From NCBI RefSeq assembly GCF_009665255.1, contig NZ_CP035686.1, positions 2,338,501-2,402,500 on the forward strand: a stretch of DNA of 64,000 nt, written 5' to 3'. The notes beneath the pieces were generated by a model. The model searched no databases. It saw nothing but the letters and a program-made list of their open reading frames with translations, and was not told the origin of the DNA. Numbering within the stretch: position 1 is the stretch's first letter; every line of letters starts with the position of its first letter. Positions 34,042 to 42,989 of the stretch are shown here, in pieces. This stretch comes from Vibrio metoecus. GTDB taxonomy: Bacteria > Pseudomonadota > Gammaproteobacteria > Enterobacterales > Vibrionaceae. The position numbers and the translations under genes are program-made.

Positions 34042-35267
34042 TAGCGGCCTTTAATGGCATCCATCATGCCCCACATCGGCAGGAAGATACCCAGAGCCAA
34101 CACCAATACCATTCCAGCAACAAATACCAGTAGAATAGGCTCAATACGTGCAGTGAGGGTTTTTAAATCATAATCCACTTCTCGGTCATAAAAATCTGAG
34201 ACTTCTAATAAAAGCTCATCGATTCGCCCAGTTTCTTCCCCCACACTGATCATTTGGATGACTAAAGGCGTAAAAATTGCCGCATTCACTGCTGTGGTCG
34301 AAATGGCAACACCCGATTCAATCTGGCTTTTCATTTCCAAAATGCGCTGCTCAAGAAATTTATTATCAATCGCCTCAGCAGAAAGCGCTAAAGATTGGTT
34401 GAGCGGCACGCCGGCCGAAAGCATTAGCGAAAATGTCCGAGAAAAGCGAGATAACTGAGCACGGTTCACTATGCTACCGACAATCGGCATACGTAGACGT
34501 AAATGATCCCACGTGATCCGCCCATCAGTGGTGTTTATCCACGCCCGAAATGCAAAAAATAAGCCCACCATTACCCCGAGTAGCAAGCCCCAGTAGTTCA
34601 CAAAAAAATCGGAAGTAGCTATCAAAATACGGGTAGGTAATGGCAAATCGACCCCAAAACGACTGAACATGCTGGTAAATTGCGGGATCACTTTAACGTT
34701 GAGAATAAACATCGCCATTACGACAAAGCTGATCACAAAAGTAGGATAACGCATTGCCGTTTTTATCCGCTTGCGCGTTTCAACTTCTTGTTCGTAATAA
34801 TTAGCCAGCTGTAATAATGCCTGATCTAAACGCCCCGTGTTCTCGCCAACCTGAATCATGGAAACAAATAATGGGCTAAATACCCCGGGATACATCTGCA
34901 TCGAAGCGGAGAGATTGCGCCCATTGGTCAACTCGTTACACACAGACTCTAACGCCGCTTTCAGTTGTTTATTATGACAATTTTGGGTTAAACCGCGCAT
35001 TGAACGCAACAAGGGAACTCCAGCCTTGGTCAGGCTAAACATCTGTCGGCAAAAAATCACCAAGACTTCTAAGGGGACAGATGGGGTCAACCAAGCTTGC
35101 CAGTTGATATTCCAACTACTTTTCGAGGAACCACCCTGGGTGATAGATATCGGCACGATACCTTTATTGAGCAACATATCAGCGGCCAGCTCTTCGCTCG
35201 CAGCCTCGACCAATCCGGAGGCTTTACTGCCATCCGCATTACGCCCCTGATAATAAAAAGTCGCCAT
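34041..35267 (-). CDS. mshG: MSHA platform protein MshG (GspF/PilC family)
   Basis: A 408-residue polytopic inner-membrane platform protein of type IV pilus and type II secretion systems. It has two GspF domains (about residues 70-190 and 272-395) with repeated signatures FCRQMFSLTKAGVPLLRSM and FSRTFSLMLSAGVPLNQSL, and three membrane helices. It links the extension ATPase MshE to the growing pilus. The N-terminus carries the usual cytoplasmic YYQGRNADGSKASG segment. Confidence 0.94.
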   Translation of the reverse strand: MATFYYQGRNADGSKASGLVEAASEELAADMLLNKGIVPISITQGGSSKSSWNINWQAWLTPSVPLEVLVIFCRQMFSLTKAGVPLLRSMRGLTQNCHNKQLKAALESVCNELTNGRNLSASMQMYPGVFSPLFVSMIQVGENTGRLDQALLQLANYYEQEVETRKRIKTAMRYPTFVISFVVMAMFILNVKVIPQFTSMFSRFGVDLPLPTRILIATSDFFVNYWGLLLGVMVGLFFAFRAWINTTDGRITWDHLRLRMPIVGSIVNRAQLSRFSRTFSLMLSAGVPLNQSLALSAEAIDNKFLEQRILEMKSQIESGVAISTTAVNAAIFTPLVIQMISVGEETGRIDELLLEVSDFYDREVDYDLKTLTARIEPILLVFVAGMVLVLALGIFLPMWGMMDAIKGR

Positions 35268-35275
35268 GCTTACTC

Positions 35276-37003
35276 CTACAGATAAATCGGTTCAACAAGA
35301 CCGGAGGAGTCACCTTCACCCAACGACATGACTTCATCAAGGCTCACAACCCCTTGCAACGCCAACTCCATCGCAGAGGCAAGCAACGGTTTATATTCTG
35401 AATTACTGCGTGCTGCTTTGGAGAATGCAACAGCATCATTGGCGCGTAAACAGTCCATCATAGGTTGATCGAGTTCGAGCATTTCAAATACCCCGATCCG
35501 ACCACGATAACCGGTCAAGTTGCAGTTTTGGCAGCCTCGTCCACGAGCAAACGGAGCCTTAACTTGGTTAGGAAAGCGGGTAGCTAACCATTGACGTCGC
35601 GCTTCATCAACATCATCAACCCCACTGCAATCTGGGCAAACTTTACGCACCAAGCGCTGCGCGACCACGGCACGTACCGCACTCGCCACCAGATAACCCG
35701 GCGCCCCCATATCAATCAAACGCAGTGCACTGTCCACGGCATCATTGGTGTGTAAGGTGCTCAATACTAAGTGGCCCGTTAATGCCGCCCGCAAGCCGAT
35801 TTCCACCGTTTCCTGGTCGCGCATCTCCCCTACCAGAATGATGTCGGGGTCTTGCCGCAAGAAAGTTCGTAGTAAGGTGGAAAAATCGAGGTTAATTTTA
35901 GGATTCACCTGCACTTGGTTAACCCGAGAAATACGATATTCGACCGGATCTTCAGCGGTGATGATTTTTTTACCGGACGTATTGAGCTCACTCAATGCAC
36001 CATACAAGGTGGTGGTTTTTCCCGAGCCGGTTGGGCCGGTAACTAAAATCATGCCATGTGGGCGTTTAAGTTGCTGACGAAGGCGAACTAATAAATGGGG
36101 TGGGATTCCGGATTCTTCTAATTTACGAACGCCTGTAGATTGGTTAAGCAAGCGCATCACCACCGATTCGCCATGTTGGATCGGCATCGTTGACATCCGG
36201 ATATCAACCGACTGGCCTTTGACACGAATGTTAAATCGACCATCTTGCGGCATGCGTTTTTCCGAAATATCTAGATTCGCCATCAGTTTTAAACGCAGCA
36301 CCAAGGCAGAAGCGATATTCACTTCATGCAATAAGGTTTCATGCAATACGCCATCGATCCGCTGGCGCAAGCGCAATACGTTGGCATCGGGTTCGATATG
36401 AATATCTGAAGCTCCGACCTGAATCGCATCTTCAAACAACGAATTAATCAGCTTAACCACCGTCACTTCATCACTGTCTGAATCGGTGATCTCAAAATCG
36501 AAGGTATCGTTGGTTTTGTGTTCGGCGTGTAGCTGTTCGGCAAACGAAACAATTTCTTTGGTGCGGCGATAGTAGCGATCAAAACCATCTACTAGCTGCT
36601 TTTCGGGCGCAATCACAAACTCAAAACCATACTCTGGCAGTTGGTTAAGCAGCGCTTCTTGCGCGAAAAGATCCGCAGGATCGCTCATCGCGATACGCAA
36701 CGTATCTCCAGTGCGTCCAATCACTAAGGCTCGCAAACGGCGAGCGTGGACTTCCGGCAATAACGGGACAGCATCGATATCCACATTCGCTCGGCTCAGA
36801 TCAATTACTGGCAAACCGAGCTGCTGCGCCAAAAAGTTTAGCAGTTGGCTTTCACTGAGAAAGCCTAATGAAATCAAAGTATCTCCTAAGCGACGCCCTG
36901 TATTTTTCTGAGTATTCAGAGCTTGCTCAAGTTGTGTCTCACTGACGATACCTTCTTCAACCAACAAGTCACCCAGACGTTTACGCAGTTTATTAATTGG
37001 CAC
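35276..37003 (-). CDS. mshE: MSHA extension ATPase MshE with c-di-GMP-binding MshEN domain
   Basis: A 575-residue cytoplasmic hexameric ATPase that drives pilus assembly. The N-terminal MshEN domain has the two tandem 24-residue c-di-GMP motifs, beginning RLGDLLVEEG (near residue 9) and RLGDTLISLG (near 38), each ending in Leu-x-x-Gln. The ATPase core has Walker A GPTGSGKTTTLYG (near 319), Asp box, Walker B DPDIILVGEMRD and the His box. A tetracysteine zinc element follows (VCPDC and CQNC). High c-di-GMP therefore directly promotes MSHA assembly, as established for this protein. It overlaps mshN by 11 bases. Confidence 0.96.
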   Translation of the reverse strand: MPINKLRKRLGDLLVEEGIVSETQLEQALNTQKNTGRRLGDTLISLGFLSESQLLNFLAQQLGLPVIDLSRANVDIDAVPLLPEVHARRLRALVIGRTGDTLRIAMSDPADLFAQEALLNQLPEYGFEFVIAPEKQLVDGFDRYYRRTKEIVSFAEQLHAEHKTNDTFDFEITDSDSDEVTVVKLINSLFEDAIQVGASDIHIEPDANVLRLRQRIDGVLHETLLHEVNIASALVLRLKLMANLDISEKRMPQDGRFNIRVKGQSVDIRMSTMPIQHGESVVMRLLNQSTGVRKLEESGIPPHLLVRLRQQLKRPHGMILVTGPTGSGKTTTLYGALSELNTSGKKIITAEDPVEYRISRVNQVQVNPKINLDFSTLLRTFLRQDPDIILVGEMRDQETVEIGLRAALTGHLVLSTLHTNDAVDSALRLIDMGAPGYLVASAVRAVVAQRLVRKVCPDCSGVDDVDEARRQWLATRFPNQVKAPFARGRGCQNCNLTGYRGRIGVFEMLELDQPMMDCLRANDAVAFSKAARSNSEYKPLLASAMELALQGVVSLDEVMSLGEGDSSGLVEPIYL

Positions 37004-38054
37004 TTTGTGTCTCCTGTAAACTGGTCAGTAATTGCAAGCGCTGCTGGATAAAGGCTTGGGATTGGCTAGAGAGCCCAACGTTATTCAAAGCTTGCTGATA
37101 CGCCTGCTGTGCAGCAGCCCATTGCAGCGCACGCTCTTGCTGAATGGCCAATCCGAGCCACCAACGACCGTTATTGGGCTCTTTTTCAGTCAACTGCTGA
37201 TAGCTTTGTAAGGCCATCTCATCTTGCTTAGTCTTTTGCGCCAACGCTGCACGTAGCGATAAGTATTCGACGGTGGGCTGGTGGGGCAAATAGGCTAACG
37301 GCACTAACGCGGCAACATCTTGCTTTTCTCTAGCCAATAACTTGGCAAGCGCGAGACGCAACACTTCCCCATCCGGATTACGTTCAATCCCCGCTTGCAT
37401 CAAATCAAACGCTTTTCTCCCATCCCCCTTGCCATAATAAAGTGCAGCCAGTTTTTGTCGGGTGGATTCATCCTCAGGGGTATAGCGTAGGGCTTCGCCA
37501 TAAGCATTCACAGCAGTTTGGAAATCGTTACTTTCCATGGCTTTTTGTGCTCGTTGTAAGGCTTTTTGTGCCAGTTGCTCTGGCGTAAGTGCCACTTGTT
37601 CCACAATCATCACTGGTTGAGTTGCCGGGAGGACTTCCTCCTCGAAGGTGGAGACTGGCGCTTGAACATTAGCCGCCAAGGTCAACTCAGGATCCGGTTT
37701 AGAAGTCGTCAACGTCGTTTCAAGCTGAGCGATCGGTCGCGGTTTGGCTTGCACCTGTGCGACCAGCTCACTTTTGCTAGGAGCGGTATATAAGGCAACG
37801 GCTTGCTGCGTCGTTTTTTGCGTTGGGGATGGGAGATCCTCCTGCACCACCATAGTGGTTGCCGTTTGAGATACGGCAGGGGCTTGTAAAGAGACTGACC
37901 AACCACCAACGGCTAAACTGATACCGAAGCCCAACACCGCCCATAGCCAAGCAGGACGTGCTTTAGAAGGAGCAACCTCAATCCGTTCAATGCTCGATAG
38001 ACGAGAGTGATTGGGTTTGGCGCTTTTGGCCAATGCTTGATTCACCGCACTCAT
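36993..38054 (-). CDS. mshN: MSHA biogenesis protein MshN, TPR protein
   Basis: A 353-residue protein with a cytoplasmic N-terminus, one membrane helix (ARPAWLWAVLGFGISLAVGGWSV, about residues 33-55), a Gln/Thr/Pro-rich linker and tetratricopeptide repeats over about residues 155-350 (QKALQRAQKAMESNDFQTAVNAYGEALRYTP and following). TPR proteins of this type sit in the periplasm and help assemble the secretin complex. Its start overlaps the mshM stop by 4 bases. Confidence 0.9.
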   Translation of the reverse strand: MSAVNQALAKSAKPNHSRLSSIERIEVAPSKARPAWLWAVLGFGISLAVGGWSVSLQAPAVSQTATTMVVQEDLPSPTQKTTQQAVALYTAPSKSELVAQVQAKPRPIAQLETTLTTSKPDPELTLAANVQAPVSTFEEEVLPATQPVMIVEQVALTPEQLAQKALQRAQKAMESNDFQTAVNAYGEALRYTPEDESTRQKLAALYYGKGDGRKAFDLMQAGIERNPDGEVLRLALAKLLAREKQDVAALVPLAYLPHQPTVEYLSLRAALAQKTKQDEMALQSYQQLTEKEPNNGRWWLGLAIQQERALQWAAAQQAYQQALNNVGLSSQSQAFIQQRLQLLTSLQETQSAN

Positions 38055-38896
38055 GGCTTACTCCATCCCCACAATACTGGGGTTTTAAATCTGGGTTTGC
38101 AGCTGTCATAGGTATCATGAATCGCGGCAAACAGGTGATGCTGATTAATCAATGGGCTTTGTTCGTGCCAAGCCAGTAACAAAGCCTTATGACAAATTTG
38201 GTTGATCAAACGCGGGGTCCCTTGTGATGCCCGCCATACAGCTTTTTTCAGCGCTGGATTAAACAGGGGATAAGGTGCTTTCGCTTTGTTTAAACGACTC
38301 TCAATGTACACTTCGGTCTCGGCTTGATTCAGTGGGCGTAAATGCGCATTAAAGGTGATCCGCTGCCGAAATTGGCGTAGATGATGTTGTGCTAACCTAA
38401 CATCTAATTCAGGTTGCCCAATAAGAACAATCTGTAACAGCTTGGTTTGCTCGGTTTCCAAGTTACCAAATAGTCTCAGCGTTTCTAACGCCTCATCAGA
38501 AAGTGCCTGTGCTTCATCCACCAAAGCGACAATGCGTTTGCCTTGCTGATGCAGCTCAATCAACCGAGTCTGGATTTGCTCAACAATTCGCACCGCCGAA
38601 ACCACTTCAAGCTGCAATTCTGCTGCCACCGCCTGCCGTAATTCTTCGCCACTGAGCATGGGATTGGGCAGATAAATCAGTGCCACCTCATCACCAAGGT
38701 GAGTAAGCAACATCCGGCACACCATGGTTTTCCCAGTCCCCACTTCGCCGGTCAGCTTTGTCACTCCCTCTCCCATTTCTATTGCCGCACTTAAGGTTTG
38801 AATCGCCTCAAAATGTGGTGCTAACCCCAGAAACAATTCGGTATCTGGGGTTAGGTGAAAAGGAAGCTGCTCCAGACCAAAGTGCGATAGATACAT
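38051..38896 (-). CDS. mshM: MSHA AAA+ ATPase MshM (ExeA/GspA family)
   Basis: A 281-residue AAA+ protein of the ExeA family, thought to help the secretin cross the peptidoglycan. N-terminal signature MYLSHFGLEQLPFHLTPDTELF, Walker A GEVGTGKT (residues 50-57), Walker B IVALVDEAQAL and sensor RQRITFN. Unlike ExeA it lacks the C-terminal peptidoglycan-binding half. It lies between mshL (4-bp gap) and mshN. Confidence 0.93.
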   Translation of the reverse strand: MYLSHFGLEQLPFHLTPDTELFLGLAPHFEAIQTLSAAIEMGEGVTKLTGEVGTGKTMVCRMLLTHLGDEVALIYLPNPMLSGEELRQAVAAELQLEVVSAVRIVEQIQTRLIELHQQGKRIVALVDEAQALSDEALETLRLFGNLETEQTKLLQIVLIGQPELDVRLAQHHLRQFRQRITFNAHLRPLNQAETEVYIESRLNKAKAPYPLFNPALKKAVWRASQGTPRLINQICHKALLLAWHEQSPLINQHHLFAAIHDTYDSCKPRFKTPVLWGWSKP

Positions 38897-38900
38897 AGAG

Positions 38901-40559
38901 TTACTTGTTTTCAGGGAACCAGTCTTGCAACAAGCTACGTGAACGCTCCAACTCTTTTTGCCACGTATTCACACCAACCACCGTCGGTTTGAGCAAAATC
39001 ACCAGCTCTGTTTTTTGAGTCTGTTTAGAGGTGTTACGAAACAGATGACCTAACCCCGGAACATCCCCAAGAAATGGCACTTTGGCAACCCGATCCACCG
39101 TATTGGACTTCATCAAACCACCGATCACTACCACATCACCATCTTTCGCTCGGATCACTGAATCTGACTCCCGGATCGAGCTTCTCGCTAACGGCAGCTC
39201 TATTTGCTGGCTATTGTAGGTGATGCGCTTGGTCTGTTGTTCCACTTCGATAACCGCTGGGTGAACATGCAGTAACACATTCCCTTTATCGTCAATTTGC
39301 GGGGTCACATCTAATGAAATACCCGAGAAAAACGGGGTCAAAGTAATATCGGGGGAGGCTTGCGCGTTATCGCCAGTCCCCACGACACTCGATAAATCCG
39401 TTACATAATATTCATCGGTACCGACTTTAATCACCGCTTTCTGGTTATTGGATGCGGTTACGCGTGGGCTTGAGAGCACATTTAAGTCGCCCTGCGTGGA
39501 CATAAAGCTCAATACGGCCTCAAAACTGCCGCTAGAAACCACCACATTCGATTGGCCTCCCAATAGAGTACCTATCGCATCGAGTCCCGGTAAAATAGAG
39601 CTGATTGGATTGCCATTGGTGTCTTGAGCGATCGTTCCGGTACCGATCTGGTAATTGGTTCCATTTGCGGAGAAAGCTTTACTCCAATTAATCCCTTGTT
39701 CATAGCCATCACTGAGTGTGACTTCAAGAATTTTGGCTTCCAAGATAACTTGGCGCTGCATGCGCTGCTGAGAAATACCTAAAAACTCGGTAACCTGACG
39801 AATTTCATCAGGGTAAGCGCGCAAGGTCAGCACTCCCGCTTGTGGGTTCGCCACGACCGTTTGCCCACCACTGTTTCCAAGCAACTGAGCCACGGCTTTT
39901 TCCAGTTGAGGCCAGAAATCACTTTCGTTGGTCGTTTCAATCTCCGTACCACCACGAGCCGTTGGGTTGTTGCTAGAACTGCTGCTATTTGACGAGTTGC
40001 TCGAACTGTTACTGGTACTACTAGAGCTATTTTGAGTATCGGTATTGGTGATCGTTCCTGTCGTAATCGCGGTTAAAGAGCGCCCAGTACGCTTAAATTG
40101 CAAGTAGTCGACCGGAATCGTTACCGTACGAAGCCCTGCTGGATACACTTGAATGACTTTTCCTTCTTTAACGATATCAAAGCCATACAAATCACGGACA
40201 ACGTTAAGTGCTTCATCCAAAGTGACATCCGTGAGATTCAGTGTAATGCGCCCAGTCACCGCAGGATGAAGCGCGGCGCTGTATTCGGTTCCCTGCACCA
40301 AGCTAGTAAAAAAGGCTTTGGCCTCAACCTCTTTGGCTTGAATGCGAAAACGCTGCAAGGTTTTAGGCTCACTAGCGGTAAGCGTGTCCATATCGGGCAT
40401 CAAATCCGCTTCCACTGACGGCGGTAATTGGTCAATCTGGCGACTGCTCTTCTCGTTAATGGCTTGGTTGAGTGCTTGTTTGGCCTCCACCGGATCACGG
40501 TGTCCCATTGAGCATCCCACTAAAGAGGCGACCACTGACGCGAGTACGATTTTACGCAT
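38901..40559 (-). CDS. mshL: MSHA outer-membrane secretin MshL
   Basis: A 552-residue lipoprotein secretin forming the outer-membrane pore for the pilus. The lipobox LVGC places the acylated Cys at residue 16. Periplasmic N-domains (about 65-290) include a secretin/TonB short N-terminal domain and are interrupted by a Ser/Asn-only linker near residues 178-200. The C-terminal secretin domain (about 350-545) has the signature VIRAKDGDVVVIGGLM and VPFLGDVPGLGHLFRN. Confidence 0.95.
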   Translation of the reverse strand: MRKIVLASVVASLVGCSMGHRDPVEAKQALNQAINEKSSRQIDQLPPSVEADLMPDMDTLTASEPKTLQRFRIQAKEVEAKAFFTSLVQGTEYSAALHPAVTGRITLNLTDVTLDEALNVVRDLYGFDIVKEGKVIQVYPAGLRTVTIPVDYLQFKRTGRSLTAITTGTITNTDTQNSSSSTSNSSSNSSNSSSSSNNPTARGGTEIETTNESDFWPQLEKAVAQLLGNSGGQTVVANPQAGVLTLRAYPDEIRQVTEFLGISQQRMQRQVILEAKILEVTLSDGYEQGINWSKAFSANGTNYQIGTGTIAQDTNGNPISSILPGLDAIGTLLGGQSNVVVSSGSFEAVLSFMSTQGDLNVLSSPRVTASNNQKAVIKVGTDEYYVTDLSSVVGTGDNAQASPDITLTPFFSGISLDVTPQIDDKGNVLLHVHPAVIEVEQQTKRITYNSQQIELPLARSSIRESDSVIRAKDGDVVVIGGLMKSNTVDRVAKVPFLGDVPGLGHLFRNTSKQTQKTELVILLKPTVVGVNTWQKELERSRSLLQDWFPENK

Positions 40560-40573
40560 AAGACTTTGTTACC

Positions 40574-40894
40574 TTATTGTTTTATATCGAGCGCAAAGAG
40601 TGCCAACCGCCACTCTTTCCCTGCTCGGGTGAGTTTCACCTGATCGGGATGGATGGCTGTAACACGATAGCCATTCACCACATCCCCTTGCGCTACCACG
40701 GTTTGTTCGATAATCGCATAACAGCTCTTACCCTCCGCACACACAATACTTTGTAGGGCTGGCACAGGGTAAGTTGGTGTTGTTTTTTGCTCGTTTTTTG
40801 TTGGATTTTCCCACCCTAAAGGGGCGGTTGGGTCAACATTAGCGTAACTGTGCGTTGCGATGATTAGCGCCAACAGCGCTGCATATTTAACCAC
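40574..40894 (-). CDS. mshK: MSHA biogenesis protein MshK (PilP/GspC-like)
   Basis: A 106-residue exported protein with a signal peptide (cleavage near HSYA, residue 18). The short domain with SIVCAEGKSCYAIIEQ and GDVVNGYRVTAIHPDQVKLTRAGKEW resembles the homology region of PilP/GspC proteins that contact the secretin N-domains. It overlaps mshJ by 8 bases and precedes mshL by 14. Confidence 0.88.
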   Translation of the reverse strand: MVKYAALLALIIATHSYANVDPTAPLGWENPTKNEQKTTPTYPVPALQSIVCAEGKSCYAIIEQTVVAQGDVVNGYRVTAIHPDQVKLTRAGKEWRLALFALDIKQ

Positions 40895-41537
40895 CGATAA
40901 ACTCCTCTCGACTGCCCAAAGTATAGACTTCTAGGATCACCCGAGCCTGTGGGTAGTTTTCCACTTGATACTGAAAACGGCGCCAATAATATTTCACAGG
41001 TAACGCTTCTAAGGTTTGCAAATAGTCACGAATGGCGAAGTAAGATCCCGTAAACTCCATTCGTACTGGATGCAAATAATATTCCGATTCCACATTGGTT
41101 TCTTTCGAACGCACGATAGGTTCAGCAGGCAAGGACTCTAGCGATACCAATTTCAGTTGTTGACCCTGTCTGAGTACATTTTCCAATAAATTCGGCATCT
41201 CTGAAGGTGCCACCATCGCCGTGATCTGCTCAGCCAATTGCAATGAGATTTCCTGACTTTGTAGCGTCAACTGTGATAACTCAACATCCAATTCCTGATC
41301 TGGGTTCCTTGCGAGCTTTGCTTGCAACGCCATGATTTCTCCTTGCAACACCTGATTGCTAGAAGTCAAGGTTTGAACTTGTAATTGGCGCGCTTCACTT
41401 TGCTTCAATGCAGGCTCAATCAACCCCACCCACAATGACAGCACCACCACCACGACACCACAAAGCGCAATCAACCCTTTTTCACGCGGTGAAAGCGCGG
41501 AAAACTGTTTTTCCATCGTTTGCCAACGTGATCTCAT
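40887..41537 (-). CDS. mshJ: MSHA biogenesis protein MshJ (PilO/GspM-like)
   Basis: A 216-residue bitopic protein: basic N-terminus, membrane helix (GLIALCGVVVVVLSLWVGL, near residues 21-39), coiled coil (about 45-95) and a ferredoxin-like periplasmic domain, as in PilO. The first ATG overlaps the mshI stop (ATGA); a second ATG seven codons on is also plausible. Part of the alignment complex with MshI and MshK. Confidence 0.9.
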   Translation of the reverse strand: MRSRWQTMEKQFSALSPREKGLIALCGVVVVVLSLWVGLIEPALKQSEARQLQVQTLTSSNQVLQGEIMALQAKLARNPDQELDVELSQLTLQSQEISLQLAEQITAMVAPSEMPNLLENVLRQGQQLKLVSLESLPAEPIVRSKETNVESEYYLHPVRMEFTGSYFAIRDYLQTLEALPVKYYWRRFQYQVENYPQARVILEVYTLGSREEFIGG

Positions 41538-42976
41538 TTCAGATTCCCTCGCTGGGTATTCAATTCAAAGGTGATCATATCCTGATCATTGCGACCGATT
41601 TTCAGTTGCTCGAAGCTTCGGCCCATCAAATGCAGCTCTTGTTTGAACTGATTTATCCAGTTTGGAATCGCCGCGGGATCACGTGCCAACCCTTGTACGT
41701 TCAACTGAAGCGCATCCAAGGTAATACTGCTTAACGAGATATCACTGCGCGCTAACTGTGCCAATGAATTTAAAACGCCGGAATACCCAGTTTGCTGTGC
41801 TGCATCAAACTGACCAATCGCCTGTTTGGCTTCCTGTTTAGCCACAATTTCTTTTTTCAAACGCTCAATCGCCGCTAATTTTCCTGCCGAGGGCAGATGA
41901 TTGGCAGCTTGCTGACGCAGGTTCGTGGCTTGCACTGTCAACGTTTGGTTCTGATCCTGCAGCTGTTGCAGTTGTTGATCGCTCACCATATTTTGATAAC
42001 CAACGCCTGCATACCCTAGCAACAGCATGGCACTTAACGCTAACCAGATCAGTAATAGGTTGGTTAATGTGAATTTGTCTTGTTTGGGCTTTAAATGGTC
42101 AGGATAAAAATTGATGGTTTCTTGCGACACATTACGCACATAACGCGCCAATTGCTCACCACAGGAAAGGACAGCATTACCATCCAATCCTGAAGCTCGG
42201 ACACTTAACCGTGCATTCAGTCCTTCAATCAGTGCTTCTCTATCTTCTCCATCACAACACACTTTAAGTTGCTGTAAAGAACCACCTTTTAACTGAGCGG
42301 AGAGATAATCAATCGAGCGTTGTAATTCCAACGCCAAGCTATCTAATTGCAGTGCACTCACCGCATTATCCGTTACCGGAGCCGTAATTCCACGCAGTGT
42401 TCTCTGAAAGCTGCATTGGCGCTCCACAAAAGCATCTAACTTAAAGCTGCCACCCAAGCTACGATGCAACAATAAGAAATGACTCAGTTCTCCCCCTGCC
42501 ATTCCCCATATCGCTTGCTCTGGAATAATTCGGCCAAGCGTTAACCCCGCCGCTAACGCCATGCTTTGCAGCTCCAAAATAGTGCGCTTGCTGATCACAT
42601 AGGCTTGAACTTTACCACTGCCCGGTAGTGGGTGAGCATCTGCCACCACATCGGTCACTTTCTCACTGAGCATATCTTTAAGTAAAAAAGGCAAAGCGGC
42701 TGACCACTCTTCACGTGGTACGCTAGGTTGCTCAATTTGATAAGCCTGATAAAGCTGAGAATGAAGTACGAGGTGGATCTGCACATCATGAATCGCGTGT
42801 TTTTGCAGTGTTTGCACTAACACCGATTGCCAATTTTGTTGATTTAATGACTGAGGAGGGATCGGCGGCAGATCGTCTGTCGTGAAGTACAAACTTTCTG
42901 GTTGCACGACAACATAGAGCTGCTGAGAGGCAACCTTAGAGGCAAACAGTTTTTCTATCCAACTTGGTTTTTTCAT
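41534..42976 (-). CDS. mshI: MSHA biogenesis protein MshI (PilM/PilN-like fusion)
   Basis: A 480-residue protein combining a cytoplasmic actin-like PilM/GspL portion (about residues 20-300) with a membrane helix (LTNLLLIWLALSAMLLLGYAGVGY, near 308-331) and a PilN-like periplasmic coiled coil and domain. It bridges the ATPase and the periplasmic alignment complex. It lies 13 bp after mshH. Some Vibrio annotations split this function between two mshI genes; only one is seen here. Confidence 0.88.
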   Translation of the reverse strand: MKKPSWIEKLFASKVASQQLYVVVQPESLYFTTDDLPPIPPQSLNQQNWQSVLVQTLQKHAIHDVQIHLVLHSQLYQAYQIEQPSVPREEWSAALPFLLKDMLSEKVTDVVADAHPLPGSGKVQAYVISKRTILELQSMALAAGLTLGRIIPEQAIWGMAGGELSHFLLLHRSLGGSFKLDAFVERQCSFQRTLRGITAPVTDNAVSALQLDSLALELQRSIDYLSAQLKGGSLQQLKVCCDGEDREALIEGLNARLSVRASGLDGNAVLSCGEQLARYVRNVSQETINFYPDHLKPKQDKFTLTNLLLIWLALSAMLLLGYAGVGYQNMVSDQQLQQLQDQNQTLTVQATNLRQQAANHLPSAGKLAAIERLKKEIVAKQEAKQAIGQFDAAQQTGYSGVLNSLAQLARSDISLSSITLDALQLNVQGLARDPAAIPNWINQFKQELHLMGRSFEQLKIGRNDQDMITFELNTQRGNLK

Positions 42977-42989
42977 GTTCTAACCACGG

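Noticed and set aside
39960..40030. Ser/Asn-rich low-complexity run in mshL as a possible phase-variable repeat
   Set aside because: The codons are varied and not a perfect nucleotide repeat, so slippage-based variation is unlikely; it is a protein linker.
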